Below are positions 56,581 to 64,000 of a DNA stretch of 64,000 nucleotides, piece by piece. Below the pieces are notes generated by a model that did not search any database, was not told the DNA's origin, and worked only from the letters and a program-made list of their open reading frames with translations. How positions within the stretch are numbered: the first letter of the stretch is position 1; every line of letters starts with the position of its first letter. The translations under genes and the position numbers were made by a program. Source of the DNA: Botrytis cinerea B05.10 (lineage: Eukaryota; Ascomycota; Leotiomycetes; Helotiales; Sclerotiniaceae); NCBI RefSeq assembly GCF_000143535.2, contig NC_037323.1, forward strand, positions 2,074,026-2,138,025, read 5' to 3'.

Positions 56581-57952
56581 ATGCGTCCTTCTACCATTCT
56601 TTCCTCCGTTGCTCTCGGCCTCTTCGCCACGGCCCAAGCTTCAACCAATGCCACTCTGGACGCTCTCGTTGAGAACGCCAATGCAAACTTGCTAGAAATA
56701 CTCCAATCTCGAGTTGGTAACCCTTCTGAGACCTGTACCTCCGAGAACGTACTTGTTCGCAGTGAATGGTAGGTCACCTATGGTACTCCTGATGAAATGT
56801 GCTCACAACTTCAAGGGGGGCACTGTCATCAACAGAGAAGAAAGAGTATATTGCAGCGGTTCAGTGCATGACCAATCTGCCTCCAATTACACCACTGTCT
56901 GTTGTCCCAGGTGTGCGAAGCCGCCACGACGACTTTGGAGCTGTGCATGTCAACCAGACAGCCTACATTCACTGGACTGTAGGTCTCTCTGCCCTGAAAA
57001 TCCGTTTCGAAAATTAATTTTGATATAGTCCATCTTCCTGGCATGGCACAGATACTACACCTGGGCATACGAAACTGCTCTTCGGGACGAGTGTGGCTAC
57101 AACGGAACTCAACCTTATTGGGATTGGTCCTCTACAGACACCGTTGCCGCGCATCCTCTCTTTGATGGTTCCGACACTTCTATTGGTGGCAAGTAAGTGC
57201 TTCAATCTCTATGCGACATCAAGTTCATGCTTGAAAGCTCTTGAGCACGATGAAAAGCAAAATTTTATTGACTGCTAATTTTGACCTCTTATAGCGGGGC
57301 TTACGTTGAAGGCTACACGGATTTTGTGATTCTCCCAACCCCAGTCATCGTCAATGTCTCTGGGGCAGCTGGAACCGGCGGCGGCTGCATCACAGACGGA
57401 CCCTTTGTCAACCTCTCCTCCCATCTCGGTCCACACGGTGCACCCATTTCAGACGGTTTCGCATATAACCCTCGCTGCCTGACACGCAACTTCCGTGACT
57501 ACATTCTGCAACGAGATCTCAGCTACCAGAATGTCACAACCAACATGTTGACGGAAGATTTGCAGAGCTTCAGTAACTACATGGGAGCTAGTACGGGTCT
57601 CCACAGCAATGGCCATACTGTTACGGGTGGTCTACAGGATGATTTGTGGGCGTCTGCTCAAGACCCGAGTTTCGTCTTTCATCATGCTCAGGTAGATCGC
57701 GTGTGGACGCTTTGGGCTGCGCAGAACCAGACTGTCAGAACGAAGGAGGTGTCTGATACTTTGACTATCAAGAATGGTAAGACTGACCCGCTATTTGTGG
57801 GTTGATTATTGGGACTAATTGCTGTTTTAGAACCCCCGTCGGCTAATGGTACCTTGGATACGACGTTAAACCTAGGATACAATGGCGGAACTAAGACAAT
57901 TGGAGAACTTTCTTCCACCATCGATGGAATATTCTGTTACATTTATGCTTAG
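56581..57952 (+). CDS. Secreted tyrosinase (type-3 copper), 372 aa
   Basis: Five exons, 56581-56768, 56816-56978, 57029-57192, 57295-57776 and 57831-57952, total 373 codons. A signal peptide (MRPSTILSSVALGLFATAQA) starts the protein. The CuA histidines are in DFGAVHVNQTAYIHWT and FLAWHRYYTWAYE. QPYWDWSS follows. The CuB site is in GGLQDDLWASAQDPSFVFHHAQVDRVWTLW and the preceding GLHSNGHTV. The C-terminus (TIGELSSTIDGIFCYIY) matches the short secreted fungal tyrosinase-like group, which lacks a long C-terminal lid. Type-3 copper tyrosinases oxidise phenols to quinones for pigments or cross-linking. Intron 1 is only 47 bp, and all junctions keep phase. Several N-glycosylation sites fit secretion. 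Confidence 0.92.
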
Positions 57953-60161
57953 AGAGGACATTTGTCTTGATGAGAAAGGAAAATTGTAGGAACAACAAAC
58001 ACATGCTTTATGTTTAGGATAGTAATGGTAATGACTTATGAGTCGAACTAGGATCTGAAATCTATGAAGAGCCTCCGGCAGAGGATGTTCAAACATAGCT
58101 CTAGTAACTTCAATATAATCAGGGCCATCACCCAATAGAACCCATGCTCTCGCATGCTGCTTCATGCTATTCTGTCTGAATCTCGTGAACTTGTTGGTAA
58201 GGTTAGGATACGTGCATAAAGCAGTATCAGATTATGGGGAGGCATAGAAACCCTCCGAGTTAGGGGCATGATTATTTGCCGAAAGATAGAGGTAGATCAG
58301 AGCAACGAGAACATTTATACCTAAACATGTAGGGGTGAGCCATTAGTGGCCGCGTCGTGAGCGGCGTTATTGCAGCCCGGGAGCTAAGCGAGCAATTTGA
58401 AGACAACCTAAGTCAACTACCCCACTTTCTAGCCACCCCTCTTTTGGACCACCTTAAAAAAAACTTATTGATTTGAGCAATCTATCTTTTTATATTTCAA
58501 ATAACTTTATAATTTTTTAATCAATTGATTTGAAAGTTTAATATAATATTATCAGAAATAGACAGCAAGTGATGCATATTATATTGATATATTGAATTAT
58601 AGTATATATTATATAGTAGAATTATTATATAAAACCTTTTATATATATAACTTATATATTATATTATATACTATAATATATATTTTCTAATATCCTTTTT
58701 ATAATCGATTCGATTATATAAAATATATAGAATTTATCTATATAAAAATGATAGAAAGAATCTTATTAATTTCCTGAATTGTTTATAGTATTTATATTTT
58801 TTGTAACATTTGATTACTTTGTGATCTCTAATTATATTATAGTATGAAAGTTTTTTTTTTGAGGATTAGATGAAATGGAATATAATGAGTTATATATCTT
58901 TATTAATTATCCCCTATTTACTAATACACTTTTGAAAATATCTCCTTTCAGTTTAATCTATTCAATCTATTAATTCTATTATTATTATAGAACTTACTTT
59001 AAAACTAAGTAAACTATTAGAAAGCTTTCAATTGCTTTAATCTAATTACTTCTTTTTCAATCGAATTTTCTTTCCATTTAAGATTGTATACTGAATTGAA
59101 ATACTTTTATATAATTTTTCCTTTTATTCGATTGGAAAAATTAAGCTTTATATAATTTTTCCTTTTATTCGATTGGAAAAACTAAATTTTAATTAATAGA
59201 AAGTTTCATATATTATCTATAACTAATTAGAAAAGGTCTTATAAATTTATAAATATAAAAATGACCTATTATATAAACATATGAAGTATATAATTACTTG
59301 ATTTGCTTTTACGCATTCATTAATTATATAAGCTTTCCCTACTCGATCAGAAAAACTAAATTCTAATTAATTAAATTTTTTATATATTACTTATAATCAA
59401 TCAAAAGGGGTTTTATAATTACATATTATAAAAATAGTCTGGTTATAGGGATAATTCTGCATATATAATGTAATACAAATCGGTCTTCGTTAATTCTGCG
59501 AATCCATAAGGATTTCTATATCTATTAGCTTACTATTTAAAAAAGATAATCTCGATATTTATATTATTGATTTCTAAATCTTTTAAAATAACTTTAATTA
59601 TTAGAATATATAATACTAAGTAATTTATTATATTAATAAAGGTTTTTCAAAGATCTATTTTATATTTTTGAAAATTTTCTTTAATAATTAATCTTACTTT
59701 TCTTTTAGCTAATCTATTAAACCAATCTAATTTATTTCTTGGAATGTATATATTATTCAATAGCTTTCTATTTATAGTAAGTAGATACTATTCCCTAGAA
59801 TTCATTTTTATTTCCTCAATTAGGTTATATTCAATATTATAAATTAAAAAGTCATTTGTCAGGCCTATGGAGCCTAGTTGTCCTATATAGTTGTGAACTA
59901 AAGACGGACGTTAATACAGTCAATTCAATTCAATTCAGTTCGATGCTGATCAGACTTCTTCAGGAAGGATAATTTAAACTATTATATATTAGTCTTACTG
60001 AGAGAGCGCCTTTTTATAAAGGAGTGGATTAAGATGCTGAAAACTATAGAAATTAAAAGAAGCGGTTCCAGAAGAAGGGCGTAACTAGGTCTTAAATTGT
60101 TGAGATACTTAGAAGTATGCAAGAGAATACTAACAGAAAAAGAAGGCATTACACCTAGACC
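57953..60161. other. Gene-poor stretch, AT-rich from about 58450 to 59860
   Basis: 3' flank of the tyrosinase gene, then an AT-rich, stop-dense block that looks RIPed, returning to normal composition before the monooxygenase 3' end. It includes a 41-bp-period duplication at 59106-59183. No identifiable element ends were found. Confidence 0.5.
59106..59183. repeat. Two-copy tandem repeat, 41-bp period
   Basis: tttatataatttttcctttt plus the following cgattggaaaaa segment is repeated at 59147. Related but weaker copies occur near 59340. Confidence 0.8.
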
Positions 60162-61661
60162 TTAACGCTTTCCAAAACCCAAATAACTATCTGGCCGAAT
60201 AAGTATCTCACTCAAACCGCTCTCCTGGTATATTGCTCCAGGCCCCTCCAAGATCTCCTTCACCTCTACAACCTCCGTCATATTGTCGAACGCCGGTAGC
60301 GATGGCGTCTTTCCAGAAAGCCGATCCAGGAACTGAAGCTGAACCCATTTCCCTGCTGTGGAATACTCGCTGAGCCACTTTTCCTCGTTAGTTGGGCCAC
60401 GAATCTTGACATCAAGGGCACGCTTTCCGGCTAGCTCTTCTGGGAGAGCCTCCCATCCGACCGGAGCAATCATATCCAGAGGTTTTGGGTAAGTGATCCA
60501 GAAACCGCTTATCTCCCAAGCCAGCGCCCGATTACCTTCGGGAACACTAAGTAGCTTGTTCATTGTACCTCGCATTTCTAGCTCGGGTTGAGTGTTTGCG
60601 AAGAAGAGGAGACTCTGAGCAGTGGTGTTCTTGACAACGCTCTTTGCGATATCGATTCTCTCGGTCTGATATGTATCAAGAAGGGATTCCGGGGCATTGT
60701 CGCGGACCACAGCAGCCAGTTTCCAACCCAGATTGAATGCTTCCTGAAGTCCGAGATTGAGCCCCTGCCCACCAGCGGGAAGGTGATGATGAGCCGCATC
60801 GCCGACAAGGAATATACGCCCTTTGCGATAATTTTTGACTATGCCAGTTGCATTCGTAAAACGATACAGCATTTCAGGGTTATAGCACTTCCAATCGATT
60901 CCAGAAGCTTCCTCCAAAGTTTGATTGAACTCTTCCAAGCCTAATGGTGTTGATGCTGGGATATTGGGTCGTGACGCCACCCAAGCGCCAATGCGAACTC
61001 GCTCACGGGCTTTATCGAGCGGAGCCGCGATCACCACCCCTTTATCATTTTTAACGACATATGGAATGCATACCTCGGCCCCCAAGGAAACTTCTCCGGT
61101 TATCATAGTATTGGTTCCAATGCTCGATTTCTCGAAGTCGAAACCCGCAGCTCTTTGGACCATACTATGAACACCATCCGCCCCAACGAGATACTTTGAG
61201 GTAACCATGAATGAGGTTCCATCGACAGATGTCCCTTTAACAGTTACGGAGGTGGCCGACGGTTCCAAAGATTCGACAACTGTCCCAATGATGAAATTGA
61301 CCCCAAGCTTTTCAGCTCGTTGCTTCAAGATGTCCTCAGTACTGTACTGGGGAAGAATGAGCACCCGGTTCTGCTTGGTTTCGTTCCCGAAGACACTGTA
61401 GTCCAATCGAGTTTCGAGGATTCCGAAATGCCACCAATTGGTCAATTCTCCCAAACCGAGCATCTTTTCAAGCAGACCACGGGCTTCCATGATCTCGAGG
61501 GTTCGTCCATGCACGATGCAAGCACGAGAGCCGGCGCCCATCTCGCCTGCTTTGCGGCGCTCGACTATGAGGACTGAGAGACCACCGAGGCGAAGCTCGC
61601 ATGCTAGGAATAGACCGACGGGACCACAGCCAACAATGACAACGTCGAAATTATCTGACAT
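60162..61661 (-). CDS. FAD-dependent aromatic-hydroxylase-type monooxygenase, 499 aa
   Basis: A single exon of 500 codons on the minus strand. The FAD Rossmann motif VIVGCGPVGLFLACELRLGG is at residues 8-27, with the ribose-binding Glu in LIVERR. The DG motif is YLVGADGVHSMVQRAAG at about residue 170. The GD motif is GRIFLVGDAAHHHLPAGGQG, with LNLGLQEAFNLGWKLA, at about residue 290. The C-terminal part has the TfdB/PheA-like extension truncated relative to phenol hydroxylases. This is the class A flavoprotein monooxygenase family (PF01494 type), which hydroxylates phenols or polyketides using NAD(P)H and O2. It lacks introns whereas its neighbours have several, and it sits 2.2 kb from the telomere in AT-rich surroundings, which fits an accessory, possibly transferred gene. 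The substrate is unknown. Confidence 0.93.
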   Translation of the reverse strand: MSDNFDVVIVGCGPVGLFLACELRLGGLSVLIVERRKAGEMGAGSRACIVHGRTLEIMEARGLLEKMLGLGELTNWWHFGILETRLDYSVFGNETKQNRVLILPQYSTEDILKQRAEKLGVNFIIGTVVESLEPSATSVTVKGTSVDGTSFMVTSKYLVGADGVHSMVQRAAGFDFEKSSIGTNTMITGEVSLGAEVCIPYVVKNDKGVVIAAPLDKARERVRIGAWVASRPNIPASTPLGLEEFNQTLEEASGIDWKCYNPEMLYRFTNATGIVKNYRKGRIFLVGDAAHHHLPAGGQGLNLGLQEAFNLGWKLAAVVRDNAPESLLDTYQTERIDIAKSVVKNTTAQSLLFFANTQPELEMRGTMNKLLSVPEGNRALAWEISGFWITYPKPLDMIAPVGWEALPEELAGKRALDVKIRGPTNEEKWLSEYSTAGKWVQLQFLDRLSGKTPSLPAFDNMTEVVEVKEILEGPGAIYQESGLSEILIRPDSYLGFGKR

Positions 61662-61755
61662 ATTGTAGATGGAGGAAACACTGAACAGAATATATCAATG
61701 TGATAGGATGAAAGGATGTTTGATTTGAATCTGATAGAACGAGATGATAGGACGA

Positions 61756-61797
61756 AATGATGAAGTGATGAAGTGATGAAGTGATGAAGCGATGAAG
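61756..61797. repeat. TGATGAAG octamer array
   Basis: About five copies of tgatgaag (the last as cgatgaag) just upstream of the monooxygenase start. It is followed at 61826-61840 by a short TA run. Confidence 0.9.
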
Positions 61798-62044
61798 TTC
61801 AAAGATAAGAAGGTAGGTCAAGCTTATATATATATATATCTATTCACAGTACTTCCGTCCCCCTTTGTTATGTCCGATCTGCTTATCTCCGCCTCAAATC
61901 AGCGAGACTATGACCGAGACCGTTTCTTGGATAATATAATTTGCCGAGAGAAGTATCTCCATCATCGCTGCAGCTTTATATTCCCATCAAAGCTAACTTC
62001 GACTTTCTTGTCTAAACTCTATACTTCTTTGAACTAGAATATAC

Positions 62045-62643
62045 TGTGAGAGTGAAAACACGTGACTCTAGAATCACATATTACTAACATTTAATATTTA
62101 TAACTTCACTTTTATAGATCTAAAGAATACAATCGAATTTCCCATTTTCAAAAATTGTTTCCTAAAGAATTAAATGTTTAGTTTTTATTATCTTTCTTAT
62201 TTTACTATTATAATATAATGATTTATCCCATTTTATTATATATAGTTATTTATTTTATACTTAATGTATACAAAGGCTTTTTTTATATAACCATTACCAT
62301 TTTCTATTTTTTTATATTGATAACCTATGTAAAAAAGAAAACATCGAAAGATCAGATAGTTATATACAAACCTGAATTCTTGAATTGTTTTTAAAAAACA
62401 AATGATTATTGAATGTAATAAATAAATTGAAATAATGGGATTGTTGGAATATTTATAGATGGTATAATATTGTAATTTGTAATTGTTGCAGTGAGGGAGA
62501 TATTGTTTTTTTAAAAAACTCAAAATCGATATATGGCTTTTTAATATAAAAGTGGGGGGAGTGGAAAAACTTTATTGTTGTATTCATATCTATTACGGCA
62601 TTGAGAGAATATATTGTGATTATCTCGAACGAAATAGCCTCCT
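62045..62643 (+). mobile_element. RIP-decayed fragment of the gypsy element (LTR plus 5' leader)
   Basis: 599 bp collinear with 34097-34695 of the intact element, with equal length end to end. It begins TGTGAGAGTGAAAACACGTG and ends ...ACGAAATAGCCTCCT. It covers the whole LTR and about 330 bp of leader. Most differences are C-to-T and G-to-A, with a few others, so it is an older, mutated copy truncated on its right side. Confidence 0.9.
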
Positions 62644-63900
62644 AACTACTATACACCTAGTATTAATGTTTTATCTGGTATTAACTCAGATTTAGGGTTT
62701 TTAGGGTCTTTTATATATATATAATTATATTTTTGAAATTCTGAGAAAATTTTTAATTTAATAGTGATTTTTTTATTTTATTAGTATTCTTTTTTATTAA
62801 ATTCTATTTTTAGAATTTTATCTGATATTAATTAATATCTCCCTTAATTTTGGAGTTAGCTTATTAAAAATAACTTTTTTGAATTTTTCAAAAAAAATCA
62901 AATTGAATAATATATACTTTATCCAAATCTGGTTTAATTCGTTTTTGATTTAAAAAAATTAGAATTTCTTAATTTTTTATAAAACTTATTTAAGATTTAA
63001 AAACTTAAGAATTAATATTTTCGAGAAAGTTATAATATATTACTATAAAAAGATTTGAAAACTGAATATTTTAATATAGTTTTTATTATATATATATAAA
63101 AATTTATTTTTATTTTTAAGATTTATTTAATATTAACAAAAATCATCTAATATTAATTCATTTTTTACATAATATTAAAACTAGCATTATAATAATTTTA
63201 TTTTTAAAATATTTAAAGAATTCTAAACTATAAAACATTTTCGAATTTTTTAGAAACTAACTTTTAATTTCAATTACATAATAATCACATGATTTTATAA
63301 AATTAAAATTAAAAAGAGTTTTATAATTAAATTAAAATCAAAATTAAAAATTAATTCAAAATAAATTAAAATCTAATATTATTTCAATATTTAAAATTTA
63401 TATTAATATTCAATAAATTGAATATATAAAAGATTATTAAAATGAGATTTATATTATAATTATTTTCAATAGGATTCTATTATTTTACTATTAAAATTTA
63501 ATATGAATAAAATGATTTTAAAGATGAAAAATTATATAATATCAATTAAACTTTTAATCGAATGTAATTTTTAAAATTTATAGGAAAATAAATCGATTGA
63601 ATTTTTGAAAGAAAAGAAGAAATATAAATTAAAAAGAATCCGAAAGTATATAATTTAAATTCATTTAAAAAAAGAAATGGGATAAAATCAATAGAATAAA
63701 ATAAAACGAAATTAGAAAAGCAAATAAACTAAACTTATTTAGAAAGACAGATTTATATAAAAAGAATAGGAAGGCAAATGAACTAAGCTTATTTAGGAAG
63801 GCGGAATTATATTCAGAAAGTAGGAAGGCAGATGGGAACGCGAAAGGAGGTAGGCAGATGGAAACCCGTAGGGCAACCCGTTCGTTTATGGATATAATCA
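62644..63900. other. Subtelomeric AT-rich DNA
   Basis: Extremely AT-rich, stop-dense sequence without coding capacity. A telomere-like tttagggtttttaggg lies near 62692-62707. Towards the right end (about 63760-63865) a short unit containing aggaaggca.atg is repeated three to four times before the composition becomes GC-richer next to the telomere. Confidence 0.6.
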
Positions 63901-64000
63901 GGGTTAGGGTTAGGGTTAGGGGTTAGGGTTAGGGTTAGGGTTAGGGTTAGGGTTAGGGTTAGGGTTAGGGTTAGGGTTAGGGTTAGGGTTAGGGTTAGGG
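63901..64000 (+). repeat. Telomere, (TTAGGG)n
   Basis: About 16 uninterrupted TTAGGG units reach the last base of the window, G-rich strand 5'->3' towards the end as expected for a right-hand telomere. One unit near 63918-63923 has an extra G (TTAGGGG). Confidence 0.97.

Noticed and set aside
61207..61668. Plus-strand frames over the monooxygenase gene
   Set aside because: Antisense shadows of the FAD-binding N-terminal region.
62649..62707. Interstitial telomere tract
   Set aside because: Only one or two imperfect TTTAGGG-like units are present, too few to call a true interstitial telomere.

Overview
The window is the right-hand end of a chromosome from a filamentous ascomycete. It finishes in about 100 bp of uninterrupted TTAGGG repeats running to the last base. 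Short introns with GT..AG ends and CTAAC/CTGAC branch points, intact genes in ordinary-composition DNA, and sharply bounded AT-rich blocks that look like repeat-induced point mutation (RIP) all fit a Pezizomycotina genome. The gene content and the Boty-like Ty3/gypsy element suggest Botrytis/Sclerotinia relatives (Leotiomycetes). That taxonomic guess is inference, since no search was possible.

Layout. 1-29.8 kb is gene-bearing euchromatin: the 5' part of a Dabb (stress-responsive A/B barrel) gene (-), a bHLH transcription factor (-), a TMEM135/Tim17-like membrane protein (+), a small cysteine-rich protein (+), a divergent pair of methyltransferases (an O-methyltransferase on - and a LaeA/UMTA-like enzyme on +), a secreted GMC oxidoreductase (-), a secreted GH62 arabinofuranosidase (-), a nonsense-riddled DUF6590-type pseudogene (+), and a divergent zinc-acquisition pair consisting of a Pra1/Aspf2 zincophore-like protein (-) and a ZIP transporter (+).

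30.2-48.7 kb is a nested transposon island. A heavily RIPed Ty1/copia relic (163-bp LTRs at 30801 and 47999, AAAAA target duplication) was split by a young Ty3/gypsy element at 34097-45067. That element has two 272-bp LTRs that read as identical, an ATAA target duplication, and intact open frames: gag-protease, RT-RNase H-integrase in the -1 frame, and an extra 963-aa third ORF. A 27-bp stem-loop occurs five times in it, at or near the boundary of every module, twice inside pol in the same reading frame. A frameshift-type signal sits at the gag/pol overlap, and a copy of the element's own 3' terminus (palindrome plus purine tract) lies just after pol.

48.7-62 kb is gene-poor subtelomere with three intact accessory genes: an epoxide hydrolase (+), a secreted tyrosinase (+), and an intronless FAD aromatic-hydroxylase-type monooxygenase (-). 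These are separated by AT-rich DNA, short duplicated segments and repeat fragments. 62-63.9 kb holds a RIP-decayed copy of the same gypsy element (599 bp, collinear with the intact one), AT-rich DNA, a short subtelomeric repeat, and then the telomere.

The spliced models below were built by hand. Each multi-exon model was accepted only where donor, acceptor, reading frame and family-like protein sequence agreed, and summed exon lengths were checked to give a whole number of codons.
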